Part shown: positions 8,216 to 17,633 of the stretch, piece after piece | Position numbering within the stretch: the first letter of the stretch is position 1 | Layout of the letters: each line of letters begins with the position of its first letter | Origin: JBDUCV01 sp040003255 | GTDB lineage: Bacteria; Actinomycetota; Actinomycetes; Mycobacteriales; Jatrophihabitantaceae | Assembly: GCA_040003255.1 (NCBI GenBank) | Contig: JBDUCV010000024.1 | Span: 1 to 32,225, forward strand | Length of the DNA: 32,225 bases | Direction: 5' to 3' | Translations under genes and position numbers: made by a program | Notes under the pieces: generated by a model | Seen by the model: the letters and a program-made list of their open reading frames with translations, nothing else | Told to the model about the DNA's origin: nothing | Database searches by the model: none

Positions 8216-8557
8216 GCCGCCTCCTCATGCCGTGCCTCGCGGTGGAGCCATGGCTCCGTGGACCAGGAGGACGCGGTTACTCGGAGGACGCGGAGACCGC
8301 GGTCGGTCATGGCCTGCTGTACCGACCGGCTCGTTGTGCGCCGAGCGAAGACAGGCAACTTCCGAGTGGATCCAGCCTGCCTAGGCGAAGGGGTTTCAAT
8401 GTCCTTTCTGTCAGGACGTGTCCGTTAGCTCTATCTATAGCCACGCCCGCCGCGGGTCGGCCGACAGGCCTCCCGAGCCGACGTCGCCGTCTGGTGACGT
8501 ACTCCTGGTAATTGCGAGGCTAGGAACGCGAGGGGTCGAGGTCAAGTAAGCCCCGCG
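8216..8557 (-). promoter_or_regulatory. 342-bp recX-rny intergenic region with possible promoter and structured leader
   Basis: No gene is seen here. On the minus strand an AT-rich CTATAGATAG (8431-8440) contains TATAGA, a possible -10 box about 220 nt before rny. Between it and the rny ribosome-binding site lie an inverted repeat GGTCGGT/ACCGACC (8301-8307 and 8321-8327), an 11-bp direct repeat (8266-8276 and 8283-8293, 17-bp period), and a perfect 14-bp palindrome GGAGCCATGGCTCC (8244-8257). This would be a long structured 5' leader for rny. Confidence 0.4.
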
Positions 8558-9169
8558 TCAGAAGTCCGCCGACTCGCCGTTGTCTGCGAATTCGGTCGGC
8601 AGCGGCTGCGATGAATGCACCACGTCCCGGACGACGCGCCCGGCGAGGGCGGCCGAGTAACCCCGCCTGGCGAGCAGGCCAAGCAACCGGCGGGTCTGCG
8701 CCTCTGCGCCAAGGCCGGCAAGCGACCGCATCTTGCGCTGCACCAGCGCCCGTGCCGCGGCACACTCACTGTCGGCATCGATTTCCTCGACGGCGGCATC
8801 GACCAGTTCGTCACCGACACGGCGTTGACGCAGCTTGATCGCGACGGCGCGACGCGCCAACCCGCGCTGAGTGTGCTGACTGCGCACGAACGCCTGGGCA
8901 AACGCTGCGTCGTCGATGAGCCCCACCTCGGTGAGACGAGTCAGCACCGATGTCGCAGCGTCCTCTGGCACGCCACGCCGTCGCAGCGCGTCCGACAGTT
9001 CGGCTCGGGTGCGCGCCCGAAGGGTCAGCAACCGCAGGCAGATTGCACGGGCCACCGTCTCGGCATCGCCGGGCGGATCGCTTTCCTCCTTCGGCGGCGG
9101 ACCGCCTGTGGTGGCGCGCCGACCGTCATCGCACGTGCCGCCCGGAGGCGTGGCCGGCTGTCGGCGCAC
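8558..9169 (-). CDS. recX: RecA regulatory protein RecX
   Basis: Binds RecA filaments and caps or limits their growth. It has 203 residues. After about 35 disordered Pro/Gly/Glu residues there are three-helix RecX repeats, recognisable from ARAICLRLLTLRARTRAEL, DDAAFAQAFVRS (GLIDDAAFAQ) and RGYSAALAGRVVRDV. GTG at 9169 directly abuts the recA stop codon (TAG-GTG, no spacer), so translation is coupled to recA. No Shine-Dalgarno is seen, and an internal non-ATG start cannot be excluded for the low-complexity N-terminus. Confidence 0.93.
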   Translation of the reverse strand: MRRQPATPPGGTCDDGRRATTGGPPPKEESDPPGDAETVARAICLRLLTLRARTRAELSDALRRRGVPEDAATSVLTRLTEVGLIDDAAFAQAFVRSQHTQRGLARRAVAIKLRQRRVGDELVDAAVEEIDADSECAAARALVQRKMRSLAGLGAEAQTRRLLGLLARRGYSAALAGRVVRDVVHSSQPLPTEFADNGESADF

Positions 9170-10222
<1,053 letters not shown>

Positions 10223-10272
10223 CGGGAACCCTTTTCCTCGGTTGAGTACGGCGGTGCGGTTGACTGACGCGA

Positions 10273-10295
10273 ACGCTAGGGCTGGTCACCGACAA
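10273..10295 (-). promoter_or_regulatory. PafBC-type (LexA-independent) recA promoter
   Basis: On the minus strand TTGTCGGTG (10295-10287), exactly 8 nt, then TAGCGT (10278-10273). This is a full match to the mycobacterial RecA-NDp motif TTGTCRGTG-N8-TAnnnT, which is bound by the PafBC activator. Predicted RNA start is near 10266, giving a leader of about 44 nt before the recA ATG. Confidence 0.85.
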
Positions 10296-10342
10296 TCAAG
10301 TGGCATTGGCCGAAGTTGTGGATGGTCGACGGCCTTGTGGAG

Positions 10343-10365
10343 AGGCTAGCCGAACGCTTGTTCGA
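10343..10365 (-). promoter_or_regulatory. LexA (SOS) box and second recA promoter
   Basis: CCGAACGCTTGTTCGA at 10350-10365 matches the actinobacterial SOS box TCGAAC-N4-GTTCGA at 11 of 12 fixed positions, with the symmetric core CGAAC-N4-GTTCG intact. TAGCCT (10348-10343) lies 1 nt downstream on the minus strand as a -10 box, so LexA bound here would cover the promoter. It is upstream of the PafBC-type promoter. Confidence 0.85.
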
Positions 10366-10409
10366 AGAATGGTAGAACCCGCGCGACACGCCGAGCCAGC
10401 AAACTTCTG

Positions 10410-10601
10410 TCAGCGCAGGTGAGCTGGCATGTCGAACTCCTGGCAGACCGCGCGCCAGATGTCACGGGTCTCGGCGCCGCGTTCGATCGCCTCATCAATG
10501 GTGCAGCCAAGTGCCGGGATGCGGTGGTCGGCCGCGACGCTACGGGCATACGCCGCGCCGAACCGGGCAGTCATCCGGCTCCAGAAATCGGTCAGTCGCA
10601 C
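10410..10601 (-). CDS. DUF3046 protein
   Basis: A 63-residue actinobacterial protein that almost always lies just upstream of recA (Rv2738c in M. tuberculosis). It opens MRLTDFWSRMTARFGAAYARS and contains IWRAVCQEFDMP, both typical of DUF3046; the function is unknown. GTG at 10601 is chosen because the family begins at exactly this residue and because TACGCT at 10609-10614 sits 7 nt upstream, as for a leaderless mRNA. The frame continues upstream to 10670, but that extension runs into the divergent acetyltransferase gene. 187 bp with the recA promoters separate it from recA. Confidence 0.9.
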   Translation of the reverse strand: MRLTDFWSRMTARFGAAYARSVAADHRIPALGCTIDEAIERGAETRDIWRAVCQEFDMPAHLR

Positions 10602-10608
10602 GGAACTC

Positions 10609-10614
10609 AGCGTA
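10609..10614 (-). promoter_or_regulatory. -10 box for DUF3046 (leaderless)
   Basis: TACGCT on the minus strand, 7 nt before the GTG start at 10601, with no Shine-Dalgarno. It lies in the 34-bp divergent gap shared with the acetyltransferase gene at 10636. Confidence 0.55.
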
Positions 10615-10635
10615 GGCATCTGCCAGGATCGCCGG

Positions 10636-11286
10636 GTGAGCGCGCCCGACGCCTGGTACGCGATGCCCATCCTGGCAGGCAGGCTGATCCGGCTGGAGCC
10701 GCTGCAGATCGACCATGCAGCCGGCTACCTCGCCGCCGCCGGTAGCGAAGAACAGGCCGCGGAAGTCTTCCGCTGGTTGTCCGTGAATCCTCCCGCGACT
10801 CTCGAGCAGGCTCGTGGTCAACTCGGCGCGGCGCTGGCGAGTCGCGCGCGGGGCGAGCGACTCGCCTACGCGCAGTTTGACGTGCCCACCGGCCAGCTCG
10901 CCGGAACAACTTCGCTCTACGAAGTGAGTCCGACATTACGTTGCGTGGCGATCGGCCACACCTGGCTGGGGCAGAACTGGTGGCGCACCGGGCACAACAC
11001 CGAATCGAAGCTGCTGCTCCTGACCTATGCGTTCGAATCCCTCGGAGCAATACGGGTGGTGTGGCACACCGATATCCACAACAAGCGGTCACAGGCGGCG
11101 ATCTTGCGGCTCGGTGCGGTCCCGGAAGGCGTGCTGCGCAAACACCGGATCCGGCGCGACGGCTCGTGGCGCGACACCGTGCAGTATGCAATGACCGACG
11201 ACGACTGGCCGGCTGCGAGGTCGAGATTGACTGACAGGCTCGCCGCGGGCTTACCGACTGTCATACCGCCCGAGCACACTGGATGA
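10636..11286 (+). CDS. GNAT-family N-acetyltransferase (RimJ/RimL type)
   Basis: A 216-residue GNAT protein. It opens with the RimJ/RimL-like ILAGRLIRLEPLQIDHAAGYLAAA, and has IGHTWLGQNWWRTGHNTESKLLLLTYAFE (acetyl-CoA and helix region) and ILRLGAVPEGVLRKHRIRRDGSWRDTVQYAM (C-terminal strands, matching protein N-terminal acetyltransferases). The substrate is unknown. GTG at 10636 is chosen because AGGA lies 7 nt upstream; the frame is open further upstream, but there it overlaps DUF3046 antisense. The stop is one base before the lhr start, so the two are surely co-transcribed. Confidence 0.85.
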   Translation: MSAPDAWYAMPILAGRLIRLEPLQIDHAAGYLAAAGSEEQAAEVFRWLSVNPPATLEQARGQLGAALASRARGERLAYAQFDVPTGQLAGTTSLYEVSPTLRCVAIGHTWLGQNWWRTGHNTESKLLLLTYAFESLGAIRVVWHTDIHNKRSQAAILRLGAVPEGVLRKHRIRRDGSWRDTVQYAMTDDDWPAARSRLTDRLAAGLPTVIPPEHTG

Positions 11287-11287
11287 C

Positions 11288-14200
11288 GTGTCCCGCTTCT
11301 CACCCGCCACGCAGGCCTGGTTCGACGGCGCGTTCCACTCGGCAACGCCGGCACAGATCGGCGCTTGGGACGCGATCAGCCGCGGCGAGCACACCCTGGT
11401 CGTCGCACCGACGGGATCCGGAAAGACGTTGGCTGCGTTCATGTCCTCGCTCGACCGCCTCGCCGCGCTCCCCGTCCCTGACGACCCGATGCACCGGTGT
11501 CGCGTGCTCTACGTCAGCCCACTCAAGGCGCTTGCTGTCGACGTCGAGCGAAACCTGCGCTCACCGTTGGCCGGGATTCGTCAGGCGGCAGTGCGCCTCG
11601 GGCTGCCCCAACCCGACCTCACGGTGGCGACCCGGTCAGGCGACACACCCGCCGACGAGCGGCGCCTTTTCGCCCGCCGGCCGTCCGACATCCTGATCAC
11701 CACTCCCGAGTCACTGTTTCTGCTTTTGACGTCCAACGCACGCGAGGCGCTGCGCGGGATCGACACGGTGATCGTCGACGAGGTGCACGCCGTGTGTGCG
11801 ACCAAACGGGGCGCACATCTCGCGTTGACCCTGGAGCGGCTCGATGACCTACTCGAGGTGCCCGCGCAGCGGATCGGCTTGTCAGCCACCGTCCGGCCGA
11901 TAGACGAAGTGGCCACCTTCCTCGCCGGTGGGCGTCCCGTCACGGTCGTGCAGCCGCCCGTCGACAAGGTGTTCGACCTGCGCGTCGTGGTCCCGATCGA
12001 GGACATGTCCACACTCGGTGAACCGGCGGGCGATCTATCGGGGCCAGCCGCCGGAGCCGAGCGCCGCGCGTCGATCTGGCCACACGTCGAGGAACGCGTG
12101 CTCGACCTCATCGAGGCGCACCGCTCGACCATCGTGTTCGCGAACTCGCGCAGGCTCGCGGAGCGGCTGACGGCCCGGCTCAACGAGCTGGCGGCCGAGC
12201 GCCGCGACGAAGCACACCCGCCGGGCGGCAAATCCCCGGCGCAGATCATGGCGCAGTCGGGCTCTGGCCGACCCGTCGGCGAGACGGTGATCGCCCGGGC
12301 TCATCATGGCTCGGTCTCGCGCGAGCAGCGGGCACTTGTCGAGGAAGACCTGAAGGCTGGCCGGTTGCCCGCGGTGGTCGCGACCTCTTCGCTCGAACTC
12401 GGCATCGACATGGGCGCGGTCGATCTGGTCGTCCAGGTCGAGTCGCCACCGTCGGTGGCCTCCGGACTGCAGCGGGTCGGCCGCGCGGGCCATCAGGTGA
12501 ACGCGGTGTCTCGCGGCGTGATCTTCCCGAAGTATCGCGGCGACCTGGTCGAGTGTGCGGTGGTCGCCGAACGCATGCGCGACGGCCTGATCGAGTCGAT
12601 GCGCTATCCGCGCAACCCGTTGGACGTGCTGGCCCAGCAGATCGTGGCCATGGTGTCGATGGACTCGCTAACCGTCGAGCGGGTCGCCGAACTCGTGCGG
12701 CGTGCCGCTCCGTTTGCTGGGCTACCCGAATCCGCCCTCGTGGCGGTGCTCGACATGCTCGCCGGACGCTACCCGTCCGACGCGTTCGCCGAGCTGCGTC
12801 CGCGGCTGGTCTGGGACCGGGTGAGCGGTGAACTCACCGCTCGCGGCGGCGCGCAACGCCTGGCCGTCACCAGCGGCGGGACGATCCCGGACCGCGGGCT
12901 ATTCGCCGTCTTCCTTGCCGGCGGCGAGGGTCCGGGACGCCGCGTCGGCGAGCTGGACGAGGAGATGGTCTACGAGTCTCGCGTCGGCGACGTATTCCTG
13001 CTGGGCTCGTCTTCCTGGCGGATCGAGGACATCACCCACGACCGCGTACTGGTCACGCCGGCTCCTGGCGAGGTCGGCCGGATGCCCTTTTGGAAGGGTG
13101 ATTCCCCCGGCCGTCCAGTCGAGCTCGGCCGCGCGCTCGGGGCGTTCCTACGTGAGCTATCGACGGCCGACACGGCGACCGCGACCGCCCGTGCGCAGGC
13201 GGCGGGATTGGACGAGTGGGGTACCGCCAACCTGCTCAGCTACCTGTATGAGCAGCGCGAGGCCACGGGCCACCTGCCCGACGATCGCACCGTGCTCGTC
13301 GAACGGTTCCGCGACGAGCTGGGCGACTGGCGATTGGTCGTGCATTCGCCGTTCGGCGCGCCGGTGAACGCCCCGTGGGCATTGGCAATCGCCGCCCGAA
13401 TGCGCGAGCGTTTCGGTCTGGACGTCCAATCGATGCATTCCGACGACGGCATCGTGCTGCGCCTGCCCGAGACCGACGGCGAGCCGCCGAGTGCCGAGCT
13501 CGCGGTGTTCGAGCCGGACGAGATCGAGACTTTGGTCACTGCAGAGGTGGGTGGCTCGGCGCTGTTCGCGTCCCGGTTCCGCGAGTGTGCGGCGCGGTCG
13601 TTGCTGCTGCCGCGCCGTGATCCCACCCGCCGCACTCCGCTGTGGCAGCAGCGTCAGCGCGCCAACCAGCTGCTGCAGGTGGCCAGCGAGTACGGCGAGT
13701 TCCCGGTCGTGCTCGAAGCGATGCGCGAATGCCTTCAGGACGTGTTCGACGTCCCCGGTCTCACCGACCTGATGCACGACCTGGCCGCGCGCCGGGTGCG
13801 CCTGGTTGAGGTCGAGACCTCCTCGGCGTCGCCATTCGCGCGCTCGCTTCTATTTGGTTACGTCGGCATGTTCCTGTACGAGGGCGATGCCCCCCTCGCC
13901 GAGCGACGCGCGCAGGCGTTGTCGCTCGACGCGACGCTGCTCGCCGAGCTGCTCGGCACGAGCGATCTTCGGGAGCTGCTCGATCCGGGCGCGATCGACG
14001 CAATCGAGGAGCAGCGGCAGCGGCTACCTGACGACCGCCAAGCCCGTGGCGTCGACTCGGTGCACGACCTGCTGCGCGGCTTGGGCGATCTCACCACCGC
14101 CGAGGCGCTCGCCCGAGGTGCGACCGCGCACGATCTCGCCGAGCTTGAGGCGCAGCGCCGGGTGATCCGCGTCCGGGTCGCCGGCGACGAACGATGGCTA

Positions 14201-15811
14201 GCGATCGAGGACGCCGGTCGGGTGCGTGACGCGCTCGGCTGCGCGCTGCCGGTCGGAGTTCCCGAGGCGTTCACCGAGCCGGTGCGCGATCCCCTAGGTG
14301 ACCTGGTCACGCGTTACGCGCGCACCCATGGGCCGTTCCACAGCGCGGACATCGCCACCCGGTTGGGTCTGGGCGTCGCCGTCGTAAATGCCGCCCTGGA
14401 ACGACTGCGGGTCACCGGCCGGCTGGTGCAAGGTGAGTTCCGGCCGGGGGCGTCGGGGCGCGACTGGTGCGACGCGGAGGTGCTGCGCTCAGTCCGCCGT
14501 CGTTCACTGGCGGTGTTGCGGCGCGAGGTGGAGCCGGTGCTTCCCGAGACACTGGCTCGGTTCGTCCCCGCCTGGCAGGGCGTGGGTACCCGGGCCGCGC
14601 GCGGCGCCGACGGGCTGTTGCGCGTGATCGAGCAGCTCGCCGGCGCCCCGTTGCCGGCGAGCTCGTTGGAGACCTTGATCCTGCCCAGCCGGGTCGTCGA
14701 TTACAGCAGCGCACTGCTCGACGAGTTGACGTTGTCCGGTGAGGTGCTGTGGGCGGGCGCTGGTGCGCTCGCGGGCAACGACGGCTGGGTTGTCCTTGCC
14801 CCAGCCGAGGCGGCCGATGTGCTGCTCCCCGCGGCGGATCGCTCCGTGCAGGGCGAACCCCATCGGGCCCTGCTCGCCGCCCTCGATGGCGACCAGGCCC
14901 TGTTCTTTCGCTCGCTTGCCGATCGCATTGGCGGTACCGATGACGAGGTGAGTGCCGCGGTGTGGGATCTGGTGTGGTCCGGTGCAATGACGAACGACAC
15001 GCTCGCGCCCGTCCGCGCCCTGCTCGGTTCCGGACCCCGTACCCCGCATGCACGCAAGCCGCGTCCCCCGCGCCCGCGCTATGGCCGCTACGCCGGCTTG
15101 TCCGCCAAGCGCGGCACCCTGCGAGCCGGACCGCCAACTATGACCGGACGCTGGTCGCGCCTGCCGGATCATGTGAGTGACCCCACTCGACGGGTGTTGG
15201 CCACCGCCGAGGTGCTGCTCGATCGCTACGGAGTGCTCACCAGGGGCGCGGTGACCGCCGAGCGGGTCACCGGCGGATTCGCCGCCGTGTACCCCGTGCT
15301 CAAGGCTGCGGAGGAATCCGGCCGGGCGCGGCGCGGCTACTTCGTCGCGGGTCTCGGTGCGGCGCAGTTCGCGCTTCCCGGCGCTATCGATCGGCTGCGG
15401 GCCCAGGTGCGTCGACCGGACGGGGAGACGACGCCGGCGGTCGTCCTGGCGGCGACCGACCCCGCCAATCCCTACGGTGCGGCGCTCGACTGGCCGCAGC
15501 GTCCGCCCGCCGAGAACGGCAAGCGTGGTCACCAGCCTGCTCGCAAGGCGGGCGCGCTCGTCGTGCTCGTCGACGGCGCGTGCGCGCTGTATGTCGAGCG
15601 CGGTGGACGCACGCTGCTCTCGTTCACCGACGACCCGGCGCTCATGCAGCCCGCCGCAGACGCTTTGGCCTTAGCCGTCCGCGACGGCGCACTCGGCAGG
15701 CTGTCAGTCGAGCGGGCCGACGGCACCCCTGTCGCCACGTCGGCACTCGGCGAAGCCCTCGAGGCGGCCGGTTTCCGGCCCACCCCGCGCGGTCTGCGGC
15801 TTCGCGGGTAG
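11288..15811 (+). CDS. lhr: Lhr-type ATP-dependent DNA helicase
   Basis: Very large 3'-to-5' DNA translocase and helicase. It has 1507 residues, the normal length for actinobacterial Lhr. Core motifs: APTGSGKT (motif I, 40-47), TTPES (Ib, from 138), DEVH (motif II, 164-167), LSAT (III, 198-201), and motifs V and VI in TSSLELGIDMGAVDLV and QRVGRAGHQ. The winged-helix and Lhr C-terminal domains follow. In M. tuberculosis the orthologue (Rv3296) shows DNA-dependent ATPase and helicase activity and is induced by mitomycin C. GTG at 11288 is 1 nt after the acetyltransferase stop. nei follows 37 bp downstream, the same pair as Rv3296-Rv3297, so a joint DNA-repair role is likely. Confidence 0.96.
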   Translation: MSRFSPATQAWFDGAFHSATPAQIGAWDAISRGEHTLVVAPTGSGKTLAAFMSSLDRLAALPVPDDPMHRCRVLYVSPLKALAVDVERNLRSPLAGIRQAAVRLGLPQPDLTVATRSGDTPADERRLFARRPSDILITTPESLFLLLTSNAREALRGIDTVIVDEVHAVCATKRGAHLALTLERLDDLLEVPAQRIGLSATVRPIDEVATFLAGGRPVTVVQPPVDKVFDLRVVVPIEDMSTLGEPAGDLSGPAAGAERRASIWPHVEERVLDLIEAHRSTIVFANSRRLAERLTARLNELAAERRDEAHPPGGKSPAQIMAQSGSGRPVGETVIARAHHGSVSREQRALVEEDLKAGRLPAVVATSSLELGIDMGAVDLVVQVESPPSVASGLQRVGRAGHQVNAVSRGVIFPKYRGDLVECAVVAERMRDGLIESMRYPRNPLDVLAQQIVAMVSMDSLTVERVAELVRRAAPFAGLPESALVAVLDMLAGRYPSDAFAELRPRLVWDRVSGELTARGGAQRLAVTSGGTIPDRGLFAVFLAGGEGPGRRVGELDEEMVYESRVGDVFLLGSSSWRIEDITHDRVLVTPAPGEVGRMPFWKGDSPGRPVELGRALGAFLRELSTADTATATARAQAAGLDEWGTANLLSYLYEQREATGHLPDDRTVLVERFRDELGDWRLVVHSPFGAPVNAPWALAIAARMRERFGLDVQSMHSDDGIVLRLPETDGEPPSAELAVFEPDEIETLVTAEVGGSALFASRFRECAARSLLLPRRDPTRRTPLWQQRQRANQLLQVASEYGEFPVVLEAMRECLQDVFDVPGLTDLMHDLAARRVRLVEVETSSASPFARSLLFGYVGMFLYEGDAPLAERRAQALSLDATLLAELLGTSDLRELLDPGAIDAIEEQRQRLPDDRQARGVDSVHDLLRGLGDLTTAEALARGATAHDLAELEAQRRVIRVRVAGDERWLAIEDAGRVRDALGCALPVGVPEAFTEPVRDPLGDLVTRYARTHGPFHSADIATRLGLGVAVVNAALERLRVTGRLVQGEFRPGASGRDWCDAEVLRSVRRRSLAVLRREVEPVLPETLARFVPAWQGVGTRAARGADGLLRVIEQLAGAPLPASSLETLILPSRVVDYSSALLDELTLSGEVLWAGAGALAGNDGWVVLAPAEAADVLLPAADRSVQGEPHRALLAALDGDQALFFRSLADRIGGTDDEVSAAVWDLVWSGAMTNDTLAPVRALLGSGPRTPHARKPRPPRPRYGRYAGLSAKRGTLRAGPPTMTGRWSRLPDHVSDPTRRVLATAEVLLDRYGVLTRGAVTAERVTGGFAAVYPVLKAAEESGRARRGYFVAGLGAAQFALPGAIDRLRAQVRRPDGETTPAVVLAATDPANPYGAALDWPQRPPAENGKRGHQPARKAGALVVLVDGACALYVERGGRTLLSFTDDPALMQPAADALALAVRDGALGRLSVERADGTPVATSALGEALEAAGFRPTPRGLRLRG

Positions 15812-15848
15812 GCAGCTCCGGCGTGCACCAGTCGAGCAGAATGGGCCG

Positions 15849-16640
15849 ATGCCCGAAGGCGACACAGTGTGGCTGACCGCCAAGCGGCTCGACACCGCCT
15901 TGGCGGGCAACGTCGTGACGACATTCGACCTGCGTGTGCCGCAGTTAGCCACCGCTGATCTGCGCGGCGAAACGGTCATCCGCGTGCTCGCTCGTGGCAA
16001 GCACATCCTGACCAGGTTCGGCAACGGGATGAGCTTGCACAGCCACCTGCGCATGGACGGGGCCTGGTATCTGGTCCGCGCGGGGCAACGCGCACGGCGC
16101 CACCCGCAGCATCTGATCCGCGCGCAGGTCGGCAATGTGTCCTGGCTGGCCACCGGCTATCGCGTGCACGACCTACGTCTCTTCCACACCGCGCGGGAGG
16201 CCGAGCTGGTGGGCCATCTGGGACCCGATCTGCTCGGCGAGGACTGGGACGCCGACGAGGCTCTGCGGCGGCTGCGCACCCAGCCGTATCGCGCGGTCGG
16301 CGACGCGATCCTCGACCAACGCAACCTCGCCGGCATCGGCAACATGTACAAAGCCGAGGTGTTGTTCGTCGTACGGGTCAATCCGTGGACCCGGGTCGAT
16401 GACGTACCGGACCTGGGACGCCTTGTCGGGACAGCCCGGCGGCTGCTTCGAGCGAACCGAGACCATCCCGAGCAGACAACAACCGGGCTTACCGGACGAG
16501 GGCGGGAGCACTGGGTCTATCTGCGCGGCGGCGAAGCTTGCCGACGGTGCGGCAGCCCGATCGCCCGCGCCGAGCAAGGCGATTGCGGCAGCGAACGCTC
16601 GACGTACTGGTGCCCCCGCTGCCAGCCCGACCGTGCCTAG
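15849..16640 (+). CDS. nei: Endonuclease VIII-like DNA glycosylase (Nei/Fpg family)
   Basis: Base-excision glycosylase/AP lyase for oxidised pyrimidines. It has 263 residues. After removal of Met, Pro is the catalytic nucleophile and Glu the next residue (MPEGDTVW). The catalytic-loop Lys lies in RGKHILTRF, the helix-two-turn-helix contains DQRNLAGIGNMYKAE, and the C-terminal zinc finger has four cysteines (CRRC and CPRC). The MPEGDTV N-terminus and the linkage to lhr point to the Nei2 subgroup (Rv3297). No Shine-Dalgarno is seen; CAGAAT at 15837-15842, 6 nt before the ATG, may be a -10 box. The gene overlaps pspA tail to tail by 4 bp. Confidence 0.94.
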   Translation: MPEGDTVWLTAKRLDTALAGNVVTTFDLRVPQLATADLRGETVIRVLARGKHILTRFGNGMSLHSHLRMDGAWYLVRAGQRARRHPQHLIRAQVGNVSWLATGYRVHDLRLFHTAREAELVGHLGPDLLGEDWDADEALRRLRTQPYRAVGDAILDQRNLAGIGNMYKAEVLFVVRVNPWTRVDDVPDLGRLVGTARRLLRANRDHPEQTTTGLTGRGREHWVYLRGGEACRRCGSPIARAEQGDCGSERSTYWCPRCQPDRA

Positions 16641-17482
16641 GCCTGCTTGGGCGTTTTCTCTGCCTCGGTAGGGACGCGGGAAGTATCGGCTGGCCCCTTC
16701 GATGCGGGCTGCGACTCGATCGCCGCCGTGCTTGGGGTTGCGGCCGCAGGCTCGTTGCCACGTAGCGACGCGCGGATCTCCTCAAGCCGTGCGGAGCCCT
16801 TGAGGTCGGTAGTGGCCCGCTTGACCTCGATCATTCGTCCGGCCACGGAATTCGACGCGAGGTCAGCTTGACCCAAGGCCGTTGCGTAGCGCTGCTCGAT
16901 CTTTTCGCGGACTTCCTCGAGCGACGGCACGTTGCTGGGTGCCGCCATCTCGCTCATCTGGTTCAAAGACTTCGACACGGTCTCCTGCATCTTGGCCTGC
17001 TCGAGCTGGGTGAGCAGCTTGGTTCGCTCGGCCAGCTTCTCTTGCAACATCGTGGCGTTGGTCTGGACTGCCTCGCGCGCCTGGGTCGCCGCCTGAAGCG
17101 ACTGATCATGCAACGCCTTGAGATCTGCCACGGACTGTTCCGCGGTCACGAGCTGATTGGCCAGCGCTTGGGCGGTCTGCTCGAAGTCTGCCGCTTTGGT
17201 TTCGTCGTCGCTGGCACGGGCCTTGTCGGCCAGGACGAGCGCTTGACGGGCCTCGGCCTGCAGCGTCTCGATCTGACCAAGCTGACGGTCGAGCTTCATC
17301 TCCAGTTGCCGCTGGTTGCCGATCACGTTCGCAGCCTGCCGGGTGAGCCCCTCATGCTGGTGCTGCGCTTCTTCGATCGCCTGCTGGATCTGGATCTTCG
17401 GATCGGCACGCTCGTCTACCTTGGCGCCGAACCAGGACATGAAGTAGTGCCACGCGCGCAAGAACGGGTTCGGCTTGGCCAT
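16637..17482 (-). CDS. pspA: PspA/IM30-family membrane stress protein
   Basis: Peripheral inner-membrane protein of the phage-shock response that assembles on damaged membranes and protects the proton gradient. It has 281 residues. The N-terminal amphipathic segment ANPFLRAWHYFMSWFGAK-like (MAKPNPFLRAWHY) is followed by PKIQIQQAIEEAQHQHEGLTRQA and a long coiled coil (about 40-225). A low-complexity Ala/Pro/Thr tail of about 45 residues ends the protein. AGGAGG (17491-17496) lies 8 nt before the ATG. The neighbour order clgR-tetR-pspA recalls the mycobacterial clgR-pspA operon, but here a TetR gene intervenes and pspA has its own 151-bp upstream region with a palindrome. Confidence 0.94.
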   Translation of the reverse strand: MAKPNPFLRAWHYFMSWFGAKVDERADPKIQIQQAIEEAQHQHEGLTRQAANVIGNQRQLEMKLDRQLGQIETLQAEARQALVLADKARASDDETKAADFEQTAQALANQLVTAEQSVADLKALHDQSLQAATQAREAVQTNATMLQEKLAERTKLLTQLEQAKMQETVSKSLNQMSEMAAPSNVPSLEEVREKIEQRYATALGQADLASNSVAGRMIEVKRATTDLKGSARLEEIRASLRGNEPAAATPSTAAIESQPASKGPADTSRVPTEAEKTPKQA

Positions 17483-17542
17483 CTGTTCTGCCTCCTGGAC
17501 GTCTGCTCATGTCGCGGCTTGGGAGCATTGTTCCGCGACCGT

Positions 17543-17561
17543 CGCGACCTTATCGGTCGCG
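17543..17561. promoter_or_regulatory. 19-bp palindrome over the probable pspA promoter
   Basis: CGCGACCTTATCGGTCGCG has perfect 7-bp arms around a 5-bp spacer, and a further copy of the left arm lies at 17534-17540. On the minus strand the centre contains TAAGGT (17552-17547), a TAnnnT -10 box about 65 nt before the pspA ATG. Size and symmetry suit a TetR dimer, and the TetR gene is immediately upstream. It does not match the ClgR box. Confidence 0.6.
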
Positions 17562-17633
17562 CATCGCCCTATCGTGTCACGACGGGCAGGCAGGATGGCA
17601 ACCCGGCTGCAAAGCCCCGGAATCGGTGTTCGC

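Noticed and set aside
8266..8293. Direct repeats before rny as a CRISPR or attachment site
   Set aside because: There are only two 11-bp copies, with no spacers, no integrase and no tRNA nearby.
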